From the NCBI GenBank assembly GCA_014058105.1, contig JACGCM010001161.1:1426001-1490000 (forward strand): a stretch of 64,000 nt of DNA. Reading direction: 5' to 3'. This document shows, in pieces, positions 1-12,379 of the stretch. The DNA comes from Kingdonia uniflora. Taxonomy: Eukaryota; Streptophyta; Magnoliopsida; Ranunculales; Circaeasteraceae. The position numbers and the translations under genes were made by a program. Within the stretch, counting starts at the first letter, position 1, and each line of letters starts with the position of its first letter. Below the pieces are notes generated by a model. That model did not search any database, was not told where the DNA came from, and worked only from the letters and a program-made list of their open reading frames with translations.

Positions 1-2590
1 TTTTCGCTCTAGTTAGCTTTCTGTTGCTTAATTCAATCTGTTATTGAATAGTTTATGATGGGTGTTTCTTAGAATTGGAAAAGATTGGATTTTTATGAAT
101 AGTTAGTTATAGTTGTGACAGAGTAGTGATGAGTAGTGGTTAGTTGAATTGTGCTTTTCTTTCTGTATATATCGTGGATAGTTCATATATGGTGTTAAGT
201 ATGTTCTGCATGCAATGGACTTGTGAGTTGTGAAGAGTGATAAGTATTTAAGTTACCTGTGAACACATGTATTACGATGGATGCAGTTACGCGTACGTTA
301 ATCTGTTAGTGAGTCAATTGCTTTTAACCAATTTTTAAAGAAGCGGAAGGGTTTTCTATATCGTGGTAACTGAGCGAAGCTGTAAGCCTTAGTTTGTTAG
401 AAGTAGACTTCTAGAGGAATAGAAAGGATTAACAAAATAGCACAATAACTCCTTCATATGACCGACCTTACCAGATAGGTTTTTTAATTACCACTCACTG
501 TGTTAATGTACTAGTTGTACCCATGGCCCACCACGGCTACACTCGTTTATAATCACACTCGATCTAGGAATTAATGATGACTTACGCAAGTTTCTATGGA
601 ACCAGATGACTTATGTAATTGATGAAGACTTACATAAGTTATGAAATTTACATAAAATATATATCCGTAGTGTCATTTCACAAATAGTTTAGTGCCTTTG
701 CTCAACGGAGTTGAAGACTTATATTGATGGTGGTTTCTCTGGAACTCGATGGCTTCGAACCATCAACTCAATACCATTTTGAGCTTACAGTTCCATTAAC
801 ACAAACAAAATAAGTCATAACTTCAAATAGGAGTATTATATATATTAGGGAAGTATATATTAAGAACACCCCCATAAATATTTGGCATAATGAGTTGCAA
901 TTAGTAAGGCTAATGAAAATTATAGGAAGGTTATATAGAATACATCATTTAACGAAACCCCGTGTACCTAAAATGTTGGAACCTATTTGGTAAAGAAATG
1001 ATAAAAAATAAAATGGAATGAAAGCTTATCCGAAATTTTCTTTAGAAATTTGTCTTGGCAGATGCCTTCACCATTTAAGCTTGGATTTAATTCATGGCCT
1101 TTCTTAAATGCGTAGTTATAACCTTAAAATAACAGCCTCATAAAAAAAAAAAAGTCAACCAATAACCAATTCCATGAATTCATGTGTAATCTTAGTTTTA
1201 TTTACATAGATAAGGATTTGACGGATGATCAACACATTTAGTCAACTTTGGTTTGTACACGGGGTATGTGCTTAGGTATATTTTCTCTCCCCTAAGGAAC
1301 ATATATGAGACGTACCGTTCACCTGGCCCCAATTCTCCAAGGTGAAACATAAGCCTTAGCACGCACCCTCATTTTTATGGCATTCTCCATGTGTCACTTC
1401 CTTGAAATCACCACACTTTCAAATCTCCACTATGGCACTATTAACATGATATATGGATCAGCGTGCAAAATCAATTGCATGCGCATTATAAATTATTATT
1501 ATTGATCAATGCTATGTGCTCTCAGCTCTCATGGTACAACTCTCATGGTACTACTGGCAACTTTGACAAGTACATCATAGATGTCAAATATTATGATGGA
1601 AAATACATTCAAAGTGCAACGCAATGTTAGAACCTATTTAAGCATACGATAAATAGGACTCAGTGCATAAAAATCTGGCTCAATCCAGCTTATACAAAAT
1701 CAAGAGCACGAAGTCGAGGCAAACTAAAATTCGCACCGCAATCTTAATAAACACTCGAAAATATTTATTGCTTTTCAAGTGCAAGTTTGCATATTAAGAA
1801 AATGGTGAGTCGTTGGTAAATCCCTCGAGAAGATCAATTTTTCAAGTGTAAGTTGATTAATTATTTTAGAATACATTTAAGAGACTAAAAAAGTCGTAAT
1901 ATGGTGATTATTAAATGTGGGGATTGAGAGCCATAGACCAATGAACATATCCCTATTTTTATCTACTTCCAGCCAATGACTCGAAGACCCTTTATATTGT
2001 TAGAAATTCGAGACTTATTATGTTTGCCATAAATCCAACATATGGCAAAAAATCACCGCAAAGTATTGTCACATTACTACCCCTGCCAATGCCATCATGA
2101 GAATATGAGACAACTTAAATTTCGTTTATCAAAGTAGATCTGCTAAAATTTGTAACAAACAAACCTAAAGCATATCACAACACCAACTGCTCCATTGCTA
2201 CCTGGAATGGTTTGGTAGCTCCATTAGAACTTAGATTGCATACCCTACCAAAAGGAGGTATTAATACACAATTCAAGACATTTTGACAACTAATACTCAT
2301 TGCACTAATATTCAAAGCTTGCCAAGCAAGCTATCTTAAGATGAAGTTGATTAAAAAGGATTTACTTTGATGTCCAGCTCAAGAATTCACTCAAGAATTC
2401 ACTGCTTCACTTTCTTAACAATTGTGTGGATGTTTCCGTTGTCATGTTCTCATTTCCAAATATCACTTATTCGACAACATGCATTGGGAATTCACAGTGC
2501 GTGTAAGGATTTATATTGGAACACTAATGTGGAAGCATGCACAACAAATTTACTCATTTACAAATATCTGGTCTAGTAGTCAGTAGCTAA
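1..2590. other. Non-coding stretch, no gene recognised
   Basis: AT-rich sequence with no convincing coding exon on either strand; the only longer open frame (2367-2576, +) resembles no family I know. It may be intergenic, or part of a long 5' intron or UTR of the GATA/CCT gene, whose first in-window exon is at 3885 and whose N-terminal and TIFY exons I could not find here. Confidence 0.5.
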
Positions 2591-2598
2591 ATTTTAGG

Positions 2599-2676
2599 CT
2601 ACACACCATTCGGTAGAACAATAGTTCCAAAACGGTAACGATGAGGCTTCTTAACTCCTCCAGACTTCCTAGCATT
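2599..2676 (-). pseudogene. Histone H3 fragment
   Basis: Read on the minus strand this 26-codon stretch contains ARKSGGVKKPHRYRFGTIVL, which matches the histone H3 tail-to-core junction (family form around residues 26-50, ARKSA..TGGVKKPHR.RPGT.AL). Relative to H3 it lacks four residues between ARKS and GGV, has changed the RPGT motif to RFGT, and runs into a stop eight residues after GT. No other H3 sequence is recognisable on either side. An AG dinucleotide preceded by a T-rich run sits just upstream, so it may be a relic exon of an intron-containing H3.3-like copy. It cannot make a nucleosomal histone. Confidence 0.7.
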
Positions 2677-2981
2677 CTACAAAAAATACCATGCAAAGAA
2701 AGCAACTCAGAAAAGAAAATTAAACAAAGAATAATAGATAATCTTTAATTTGGGTTTAAACAACTAATATATTCAAAGTAACCCTCAAATTGAAATTCAA
2801 CATGATTTGCTAAAGAAAATAGTTAAAGTCTAGGCACATAATCATAAACAACTACAAACGTAATTTGAAGAAAGTTAAGATTACAACGATCATAAGTTTT
2901 CTAATCCTAAAAAGAAATTAAGCTAATTCACAATTTCATTGAGGTGGATACAGACTTTAATTTGTACTTCAAATCTTTAAA

Positions 2982-3098
2982 TTATTGAGTACCTTTTTGA
3001 TAATTGGTCTTAAATCTCTCAAATTCAGACTTGTAGCCTAAGATTTTGAAGTTGAGTGATGCGTTGATTTGTTCAAGCATAAAACACCATTGCTCCAT
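2982..3098 (-). other. Short ORF of 38 codons, unknown
   Basis: An ATG-initiated minus-strand reading of 38 codons begins MEQWCFMLEQINASLNFKIL and is preceded by a CT-rich stretch that looks like a plant 5' UTR. A possible splice donor (AAAG/GTACTC) lies near its end. I do not recognise the peptide, and joining it to the downstream H3 fragment would hit a stop at once, so I do not propose one gene. It may be chance. Confidence 0.15.
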
Positions 3099-3664
3099 GA
3101 ATATGAGATTTCTTGCTCTGGTCTTTGGAGCTCAAATTTCGATTAGAGAGAGAAGTGATATAGAGTAGTTATTGAGAATTGCATAGGGAGGCAAAGAGAG
3201 ATAGAGGACCCATGTTTTTTTAAGAGAAGGCAGAGTTTTTTTGTGGGGAGGAGAGTGAGGTTTCTAGTCGGGGGAGGTGAAGTAGAGTTTTTTGTCGGGG
3301 TTGGTTTTTTCAGATTTAAATCTTCAAATTGTAACGTACCAAAAAACCACTCCTTGTGTCAATCTTGAGGTGCTCACAGCGCATCCGGTTCCCTCTTTGT
3401 CTATAGAGGAAGGCACACTTGTCCCAAGTGGCAAAAGCACCGACCTGATTTAATATAGAGATTAGTGTTCTTTACCCCAAATTGCACATTAGGATTCCAT
3501 ATAATATTTCTGTATCTGTTAACAAATTGCATTGTTCCCCTGATATGATTTCTGGAAGACACTTCTCTATCTAGTCGAAGACTCTCAAAAAAGTTGATGA
3601 ACCTAACGATGGTAATACTTACCTGTGGATTTGAATTTTTTCTCAAATGACGATTTTTTCTTGT

Positions 3665-3800
3665 GGTAATTGTACATACTTTGAGCTATGAGGTGTTACT
3701 ATTTCTATATGTGTTGGGCTACTTTGCGTAATTGTACATCCTTTGAGGTGTTACTATTTCTATGTGTTGGGATACTTTTGCGTAATTGTACATCCTTTGG
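3665..3800. repeat. Tandem repeat, two and a half copies of 54-63 bp
   Basis: The unit starts GTAATTGTACAT(A/C)CTTTG and ends around GTGTTGGG.TACTTT.GC. Copies begin at 3665, 3728 and 3782 (the last is partial). It lies just upstream of the first recognised GATA exon at 3885, probably inside an intron. Confidence 0.8.
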
Positions 3801-3884
3801 TGGGTTACTGTAATTTGAGGCGAAAGATGCGATTGCAAAATTTCCATACAGTTGGTGAACTTAATCAAAATATATTTGTAACAG

Positions 3885-5688
3885 GTGCAAGCGGTGCTAT
3901 TGCTTTTGGGAGGGCGTGAAGTACCTAGTGGTGTTCCTACTGCTGATGTGCCTTTCCATTCCAATAATCGGGTATTTATGAAGTTATGCAATCCTGTTCT
4001 AACTAATGGCAGAACATTTTGTATTGATTGTTATTTTTAAGTACTCATTCCCCTTCAGGGCATGACAGAGGCTCCACGCCGCTCAAATCTCTCACGGAGA
4101 GTCGCTTCTCTTGTTAGGTTCCGCGAAAAACGGAAAGAGCGATGCTTTGAGAAGAAAATTCGGTACAACTGCCGCAAAGAGGTTGCTCTCCGGTAAGTCT
4201 TTTTTTTTTTAGGTATGAAAATCATTTATAGTTCTTCTAGCAAAAAAATTCTGATCTCCATATTTTTGTTAATGTTCGGATGTTAATGCAAGATGAATAC
4301 TATTTTGGCTTTTAGAACCAACTAAATATTGTTTTCTTGAACTATGCTGAAAGTTGAATTTACTTGACTTGTGCCCTGTTCGAATTTGTAGGAGTCATGT
4401 TGTTTTAATTTGGATTTTTTTTATCATAATTCTTAGTCAATGATTCAGTGGTCTCCAAGTCACTTATAGAAGATAAAAGGATTTGGGGTATCACGACCGA
4501 CGACTATATTCTCGGTTTAATTCTTCTACATTGCTCTATCAGATTCTGTTCCTTCTTCTGTCTGATGATTTATTGCATCTGAGTCCAAAGTCCGGTTCAC
4601 CTTCTTTGCTAGAACGGCTACTTTACGGAAAATTATTACTTCTGGTAATTATATTGCTAGGCGTTCGATTCTAATTTCTACTATAGCGAGGCCCAAAAAA
4701 TTTGTATTCGACACACCATACCAAACAAATACTACAACTATTGGTATTCTATATTAGTAAAAAAATCAGATTTTGCTATTTGGAGTTAGCGTGTTAACTG
4801 ACTTGTGCTAGTGTCAACGGCAAGCTAGGCATGTCTTTGTTTCATAAATTAAGATGATTAGGATGAACGATACATTTGGCATCAGACTGGAAGTTAATAA
4901 CTCAGATTTTTTTCACAATAACCACTTCAGAATAGCAGTTGAATCGTTATGTGTCTCTTCCAGTGCTAGACATTAGTACCATAAATTGAAGGTCATTGGG
5001 TTCTCAACTGGTGTTTTTTTATGCTATTTTAGATAATTTTGCCTTCTACTAGTATAAGTTCGATATTTTTTTTGCCGATGATTGGTGTTTGCTAGATTTA
5101 GCTGTCATTTTAACCTTTTTTTTTCTGTTCGTTTAGGCAGCACCGTAAGAAAGGTCAGTTTGTATCAGTAAAAGAAAGCTATAAGCAAGGACTACTGGGT
5201 GCTTCAAGTTGGGATCCTTCACACAGTGGCCTCAATGATAGTACTCCTCGCCGTGAACCCGTGTGAGTTAAAAGCTTACTTTGAACCTTTTCTGATTTCC
5301 AATTTTTCTAAACTATTCACGATAGGGCATATTTTAGTGATCTTTTAACATTCATGCATTCTCTCTCTCTCTCTCTGCAGAGCTTTTCTCTATATCTCTT
5401 CTTTGGCGTTAATTGGTCTCCCTTTTCTGTTTATTTATTTATTTTTTGCTTGTTTCCTAGACAACTGAGGATAAATATTGGAGTTCCCAAAATTATAATG
5501 GTTTTATTTGTTAAGTAGTCTTTGAGTTTTAGGGGAAACTCTTCTCCGATTTAGGCTTAGTTGAGTCCATAAATAGGCTTCTCTTGCCTCCAACATTAAA
5601 AACCATCGAGTTAATTTGTTGTTTGTGTTATTAAATACAAGTTGTTCTTTAAGTGTTGAAGTGATAAAACTAGGGTTTAATTCATAAG

Positions 5689-5721
<33 letters not shown>

Positions 5722-8700
5722 GCACACATTGGTGGAAAACGTTTTTAATTCCTGTAGTGTGTTCCAACACCCTGTTTAATAAGGCAAAGGCTTTGGAGCT
5801 AAGTATAGCAAAATACATAAATGAAAGGGACATTTATATTGATATTTGTATGTAGAAAATATCCATCCAAACAACATTTACTATGACAAAACTATCACTA
5901 GGAAAAATTAAAATACTTTGAGTTTTTATATAGTTTGCGCAAATGTCAACATTGTGGGATTAGTGAAAACTCTACTCCTGCTATGCGTCGTGGTCCAGCT
6001 GGTCCAAGGTCTCTATGCAATGCCTGTGGATTGATGTGGGCAAATAAGGTTGGTGCAACTTCATTAGTTATACATTTTTTTATTTGTAGTACTGCCTTTA
6101 TCTAAACTTTTAATTAAGAAGTTTATTGTTTCAATCCCCTTTTTTTGTAGTACACACTTGCTCTAAAATTAAGCAAATCTTTTTGGCGTTTCTTCAATAT
6201 GAGAGTATCATACTGAATTTTTAAAGAAGAAGGTTGATTTGATTTGCATGCTAATTTTGTAGCGCTTTTAATAATCCATTTTTTGTGAAATTCTGTTTGG
6301 TGCCGAGTTCTTGCTGAAATCTAAGCAAAAGTTACCAAATAATGATGATGCTTATTGCAAAGCTATTTTACTGCTTAGAATACCTATTTATTATATGTTG
6401 TATATGTTTCTTCTTTTTATCATTGGAGTCCATGAGCGTCTGCTCCAATTTGATTATACTAATCAACAAAAGAAAAATAATGGTACAGTTATCTATTATT
6501 TCATGAACATGTGGCAATTATAAGACCTCTCTCCAACATGTTTGATTGGGCAGGGAACTCTGAGAGATCTTAGCAAGAGCGGAAGGCATCATTCTTCTAG
6601 TCAAAATGACCAGGTATAGATTCCAAGCACCAATAATAGTGGTTTTTATTATAAGAAAACAGGAGAGTTCCAGTTCAGATTGGAAACCAAAAAATGAATT
6701 CAGGATGTTTGTTTTAAATAATTAACTGTATATCATCAATCATATCCAAAGTTATTGGAACTTCAAGTTTTCATAGTACTGTAGATACACAGATCGGATA
6801 AAAGAACAAAAGATGGAGAATAATGCTTCCTATATGGGCAAAATAAAATAAAATAAAAATCTTGTGACTGATTTCCAACATTTTGGTTGATTAATATCCA
6901 GGAGACCAAGGCTTTAGCCATGGAAACAGAAAATTCTTCCGCCGAACCAGATGAGCAGGTATGGTTTCGTAAATAGGTAACCTAACTATTCATTAGATAT
7001 ATGCACATTTTTAGAGGTGTAAAAACGAACTGTCGTAAAGTCTGCAAGGTACACACATAAATCCTATATTACATACCTGAGGCTAGTGGAGAAATGTGAT
7101 ATACTGGTGTACAAGTAAACAATAGAATTTTTCCCCCTGTTATTAAGCTTCCTCGCTATTTACTCTACCAGGAAAATCCCAACAAAGTGACTTTGAAAAC
7201 TGACAATCAATCAATCAACCCAGGTGGCCAGGTACAAGTTTTGATTGCACAAATGTCATTGCTTATTCCCTAAAAATGCTCTATTTGGAAATTTCTTTCG
7301 CCTGTGATTCGACCTCTATTTAGCTAGGTTTGTACTGAATAGTGTTTTTAATGGACTCTACATTTTTTTTTTACTTTTGCTATAGCATGGGCATGCTGCA
7401 TGAAGTAGTTGAAGAAACTGCTGGATATAATTCAGTCAAAGCAGCAAATATCTGACTTAACAATATAAAACTTTAATTTACTCAAGCAAACTTAATTTTA
7501 TTAATTTTCTTAATCATAGTCTACTAACAATGGAGAGCATATCCTTTGTAAAATTATTTGTAGAGATCTAACAAAACTTCTTAATTCTCTTGGGATTTCG
7601 GTAAAGAAATCCTACTAAAACAAAACTTATTAAATGAATCTAAAACAGAGAATAAAAAGGAGAAAAGGGAGGAAAATAGGAGAGGTCGAATTAGACGCTA
7701 AATAGGAGAGGGATGCGTCATACAAAGAACTTTGGCCACTTCTTGTAACTTGTTAGTAAACTGTGGCTTATAAATGTAACTAGTTTTATTTTATTTTAAT
7801 TTTCCTTTGTAGAGATCTAACAGAAACTTCCTAATTCTCTTGGGATTTCGGTAAAGAAATCCTACTAAAACAAAACTTATTAAATGAATCTAAAACAGAG
7901 AATAAAAAGGAGAAAAGGGAGGAAAATAGGTGAGGTCGAATTAGATGCTAAATAGGAGAGGGATGCGTCACATAAAGAACTTTGGCCACTTCTTGTAACT
8001 TGTTAGTAAACTGTGGCCTATAGATGTAACTAATTTTATTTTATTTTAATTTTCCTGTTTACTTTTTGTGATTATTTGTATAAGTTTCTAATGAAATATA
8101 TCTAAGTATTATATTATGCATTGTTTTTGTCTTCTTGAAGGCGACCTTTATGTCCTTAATACGTAGTGTGTCATCAAAAACCAATCTTTTCGTCCAATAA
8201 CTTGTTTATTTGACCTTGAGTAGAGCACATAACTTGAAATTGCTCAAAACATATATGTATGTGAATTTAGATCTCTTTTACTGTTATGATTGGAGGGGTC
8301 TCATATTTTTAGGGACCACAGGGACATTCAGAAGATATGAAACCTTCTCCTCTCGAGACGGGGCATTCATCTTTTGGCCTAGATGAACAGGTACGTTTTA
8401 TAGGTCTTTTGCTTTGTGTATCTGTTTGTTTTGTACTTAGAAATGTAGGGATAATATTTCTAGTTCTTTTTCATTATATGCAAGAAGTACCATATGCCCA
8501 AATTTTATATATGATAATTGCTTATTATGAGTGTTTTCCAATAAGCTACGTTTGTGAAACGCTCATAAATAGTTGCTTTTTGCCAACCCATATACGAAAA
8601 CTTATTTCTTGTATTAAAACACCTTTATTGGTGTACTAAAACCTTGGATATTTTGAAGAAATCAATTCAGAATGGGGAGAATTAGGCATAACTAACCAAG

Positions 8701-10475
8701 CTCCAGAAACCAATTAGCAAAAACTGCTTCAGAAGAAGTTTCCACTCTTTTTTTTGCTAATCCAACTTTTACGAAACACTAGTTTCTATCTTTCAAATGC
8801 TAAAATTTTCCAGTAAGGACTAAAAATTAGTATAAACCAGATTGTTGGGTTTTGAAACTTATGCCAAATGCTCCCTTGTACTATTTGGTTTCCAAATACC
8901 CTTAAAATGGAACCACCAGGTCGTAAAATGGAACCGCCAGGTCCATTCCACTCTCTCAACCTTTCTAGCTTAATGAATATCCTTTTATTCGGTTATTTTA
9001 GAGTGGTTGATAATGGATGTAGTATGATTCGGATCACGTTCGTTAGTGTTAATTTCCTGAAACTGATCCGGGTATGTTAGACTATAGATGTTTGTCGATG
9101 CGGTTGATATTGGCTTTATGGCATGGAATTGAGACAGATTCAGATTCAGATCCATATACATCTTATGCGCCTAAAATAGATTAGTTTATGCACCTGACTT
9201 GCATCTGTTGAGGTTTGTCATTTAAGAATCAGTTTCCTAGGAAGTTTCTCAAGTTAAAACTTTGCAGCAAGTCTGGTTGTTGGGTGTTTGACCTGTGATC
9301 TGATAGGAGGGTACTAGAATGTATGGTCTTATAGCTGGCAGTCTTTTTCTTGTTTAGTTTCATATTCTTCTTTGCTCTGTTTATTTATTTATCGTTGTTT
9401 GACCAACGGTCTGTAGTTCCTCTGACTCGGTTTTGGGGGTTTTGTTTGCAGGTTATACCTGAAGACCTATCTAAGCCTTTTCCAATGGGAAATGGTAACT
9501 TTTCGGCCAATCATCGTGGGCAGGTGAGGTTTTATAGAGCCTGTTTTTATGGCGCTTAATGAGGCGGTTCTGTTGCCAGTTGCTACTATTTGTGCTTGGT
9601 TAATCCATAGAGCCCTATAGACAATAAATAAAAGATATGACCATGTCTTTCTGGAATTTGCGAAAAGTACTCTTCCAAATAAATTAGCTTTGAAAAATAA
9701 TTATTATGTTTTCTTTTATGAAACATAAGTTGTTTATAACTAAGATTTTCCTTGAATACAATTTTGTTATTACAAGGTGTAACTAGTCTTGAGTTGTCAG
9801 CTACCCTTATATTCTGTTGAAGTTCATTTTTTCTCCAAGACGTAATATCCCAGTTTTTGGAAATTTGTCGGTTCAGAGAAGGTTATAAACTCCAAATTTG
9901 CCAGAATAAAATGATTCACTTGGTACAATAGTTTCCTTTTGAAAGTTAAGCTCTCATCTGATGTGGCACTTGCAGGGATCTTTGTATGATATCACTAATG
10001 TTTCAACAGCAAAAATTGAGGACTTTGCTGATTCAGATGAGCCGGTAAGAGTTTCTGCATTATGTCATCCAAGCGCTCACTTCAATTTGAAAAAATCTTC
10101 TAACTTCGCTAGGGATTAGAAAAGAACAAAGTAACTCACGTTTTGCAGTCTTATCATATTTGAGACACATAACATGGTTTGTTATATGTATCTAAGACAA
10201 CACTCCGCTACAACTATTAAAGTGAAAAAATTAAAACTATTGAGGTGGCATCTTTGTTTCGAAAAACCTTATCCTTGAATATACTTCATAGCCTTCACTA
10301 AAGTACTTGTATGTGCCAGAGTGACTATTGATTTTTGCACGGAAAACAACGATTGAAGTCTCTACATAAGTAAAAGGTCAGAACATCGCAAACTTTAAGT
10401 TTGCAGCAGCTGTGGATAAGGTGCGTTGCGGGTTGCTGCTGCTATCGGTTTCCCGGAGGTCATGTATGTTTATAA
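3885..10475 (+). CDS. CCT + GATA zinc-finger transcription factor, ZML/GATA24-25-28 type (5' incomplete)
   Basis: Exons read by eye: 3885-3971, 4059-4192, 5137-5262, 5934-6048, 6554-6613, 6902-6958, 7172-7231, 8313-8390, 9452-9523, 9976-10044 and a last exon from 10407. All have AG acceptors and GT donors and join in one open frame. The first encodes [20 protein letters not shown], the segment that follows the TIFY motif in this family; exons 2-3 encode a CCT domain (basic, with [17 protein letters not shown]); exon 4 encodes a class III GATA finger, C-X2-C-X20-C-X2-C, ending [12 protein letters not shown]. The tail is acidic and Ser/Gln-rich. The product should be a nuclear DNA-binding regulator of GATA or related sites. 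The TIFY exon and start codon were not found and probably lie left of the window. The 3' end is uncertain: reading through 10407 gives a stop at 10473-10475; splicing 10420 to 10640 instead gives a short tail with a stop at 10665-10667. Symbol withheld because the paralogue cannot be decided. Confidence 0.88.
5361..5376. repeat. (CT)n microsatellite
   Basis: About eight CT dinucleotides in the intron after the third in-window GATA exon. Confidence 0.9.
5689..5727. repeat. Compound (CT)n(CA)n microsatellite
   Basis: A CT run passes directly into a CA run in the same GATA intron, upstream of the zinc-finger exon at 5934. Likely length-variable. Confidence 0.9.
7562..8055. repeat. Direct tandem duplication of a 249-bp intron segment
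   Basis: The segment starting AGAGATCTAACA at 7562 is repeated from 7811 with only scattered substitutions, including its TTTTATTTTATTTTAATTTTCC end. Both copies lie in the intron between GATA exons 7172-7231 and 8313-8390, so the coding sequence is unaffected. The high similarity suggests a recent event. Confidence 0.92.
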
Positions 10476-10726
10476 TACCTGGTATTGTGTGTGTTATGTG
10501 TGTTGTTGGTGATCCTCTGTATGTCTTTATCAATATATATAATTTATGTTTTTTCCCCTGTCATCTCCAGTCATTGCTTCCTTTTTATTTGAACCCGCAT
10601 GTGCCGAAATCCTGAGCAATATATATCGTGTTATTTCAGAGCCAACCCCAACCACGGCCTGATGTAACCGAACGAGCCTCTGATCAACTATTCTGTCTGA
10701 ATTCGATGCTTGGTTGATCATGTTGT

Positions 10727-11026
10727 TTGAACTTTGACAAAGCCTGCCTTCGTATTAGAGCTAGTCTGAAAGAAAAGTCTTATATTTTAACTGGTGACCA
10801 GTCTTTGGTTTCTGAATACGATTTCTTTGGCCATAGATGCGTCATTGGTGATGTCAACAATGCCTGCAGTACACCCACTATGAAGAATAGTTGTCGTTAT
10901 CTACCAAGTACGAAGAATAATTTGATTGTTAATGAAGAAAAAATTATATTCTTATAAGTTTTCATACTTGAACTTATACCAAGCAATATCTAAACTCTTA
11001 AGAAACTCTGAATCACAATTAATTTC
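10727..11026 (+). other. Spacer between GATA gene and first BAHD gene
   Basis: An open frame at 10727-10957 has no recognisable domain and lies where the GATA 3' UTR and the BAHD 5' region would be. Nothing else is seen. The sequence just before the BAHD ATG (11027) is A/T-rich with an A-rich leader. Confidence 0.35.
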
Positions 11027-12379
11027 ATGGAGTATCCATATACAGTGAATGTGCTTGAGCAATGTCGAGTTTCCCCGCCTTCTGGTTCTGTCCCTGAAAC
11101 ATCTCTCCCTCTCAACTTCTTCGACCTAATTTGGCTAGGACTTCATCCTGTCCATCGACTCGTCTTCTATAAAGTCAACTGCTCCAAGCTTCATTTCATG
11201 GATACCATCCTTCCCAACATTAAGAACTCGCTGTCTCTTACACTTGAACACTTCTTCCCTCTTGCGGGGAATCTCATTTGGTCTCCACAGTCGTATAAAC
11301 CAGAGATCCTCTACGTTGATGGGGATTCGATTTCATTAACCATTGCAGAGTCTGACTTTGATTTTGATCACCTTTCCAGTAACCACTCTCGAGATGTCAA
11401 CAAGCTACATACACTCATCCCCCTGCCGTTGTCATCGGTTTCTACAACACGAGTTCCTTTGTTTGCCTTGCAAGTTACACTTTTCCCGGACTCGGGGATC
11501 TCCATTGGGATGTTTATAAGTCATGTTGTAGGAGATGGTAGGACATCTACGCAATTTATGAAGTCTTGGGCATCAGTTTCTAAGTTTGGTGGAATTACGT
11601 CTTCTATGCTTGAGTCGCCTCCCTTATACGATAGAAGCACAATCAAAGACCCCTATGGCCTCGAAACAATTTTCTTGAATGGATTCCAGAACTTTGGCAT
11701 CTCACGAGAATGTTTATGTCTTCCAAATCCCCCTGAAGTTCAAAGTGAAAAAGTGCTAGCAACATTTGTCATGGGTCAATCTGAGATAGAAAAACTCAAG
11801 AAATGGGTATCGGCTCGGAACCTCAAGGGAAATATCTATTCAACATTCGCTGTAACATGTGCCTGTGTCTGGGTTTGTTTGATCAAAGCTTTAGGAGAAG
11901 ACAATGCAAGGGAACATTTTCTTTTTGCGGTAGATTGCAGGGCTCGCCTTGAACCTGCATTGCCCATAACATATTTTGGCAACTGTGTCATGGCTTTGTT
12001 AAACTCCGGTACTAAGAGTGACTTAGTGGGAGAAGATGGGATTGCTGTGGCAGCAGAGGTGATCAGAAATGGAATTCAAGGAGCGAAAGATGACAGACTA
12101 TTTGAAAAGGCAGCAAATTTTTTTACAGATATTAAATCGGTTGGATCTGAGAGAGTTCGTACCGTTGCTGGGTCGCCTAATCTAAAGGCGTATAATACAG
12201 ATTTTGGGTGGGGAAAGCCAAAGAAAGTTGAGGTTGTTTCAATCAGCGATACGGGAGCAATATCTCTTGCAGAACGTAGCGATGGAGAAGTGGGGGTTGA
12301 GGTTGGATTAGCATTGAAAGAATCCGAGATGGATGCTTTTGTGTCTATATTTGTAGACACTATCAAGTCTGTTCCATGA
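11027..12379 (+). CDS. BAHD acyltransferase, anthocyanin/phenolic-glucoside malonyltransferase type (copy 1)
   Basis: An intact 450-residue intronless ORF, the usual BAHD length. It has the catalytic HXXXD motif as HVVGD (residues 166-170), the structural DFGWG motif (392-396) and YFGNC (316-320); the last marks the clade that acylates flavonoid and phenolic glycosides. BAHD enzymes are soluble, cytosolic, and move an acyl group from acyl-CoA (malonyl-CoA for many in this clade) to a hydroxyl of the acceptor, often the 6''-OH of a glucoside. The start at 11027 fits the clade's N-terminus (VLEQCRVSPP, then SLPL..FDL.WL). A paralogue lies 10.6 kb downstream on the same strand. Donor and acceptor specificity cannot be read from sequence. 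Confidence 0.93.
   Translation: MEYPYTVNVLEQCRVSPPSGSVPETSLPLNFFDLIWLGLHPVHRLVFYKVNCSKLHFMDTILPNIKNSLSLTLEHFFPLAGNLIWSPQSYKPEILYVDGDSISLTIAESDFDFDHLSSNHSRDVNKLHTLIPLPLSSVSTTRVPLFALQVTLFPDSGISIGMFISHVVGDGRTSTQFMKSWASVSKFGGITSSMLESPPLYDRSTIKDPYGLETIFLNGFQNFGISRECLCLPNPPEVQSEKVLATFVMGQSEIEKLKKWVSARNLKGNIYSTFAVTCACVWVCLIKALGEDNAREHFLFAVDCRARLEPALPITYFGNCVMALLNSGTKSDLVGEDGIAVAAEVIRNGIQGAKDDRLFEKAANFFTDIKSVGSERVRTVAGSPNLKAYNTDFGWGKPKKVEVVSISDTGAISLAERSDGEVGVEVGLALKESEMDAFVSIFVDTIKSVP

Noticed and set aside
5361..5400. An additional GATA exon after the CT repeat at TCTCTGCAG
   Set aside because: A good acceptor-like site, but the following sequence has no family resemblance and the flanking exons join in frame without it.
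12076..12366. 96-codon minus-strand ORF opposite the BAHD copy 1 C-terminus (and 24069-24302 opposite copy 2)
   Set aside because: Shadow of the conserved coding strand; no own motif, and its similarity between copies only mirrors the BAHD sequence.
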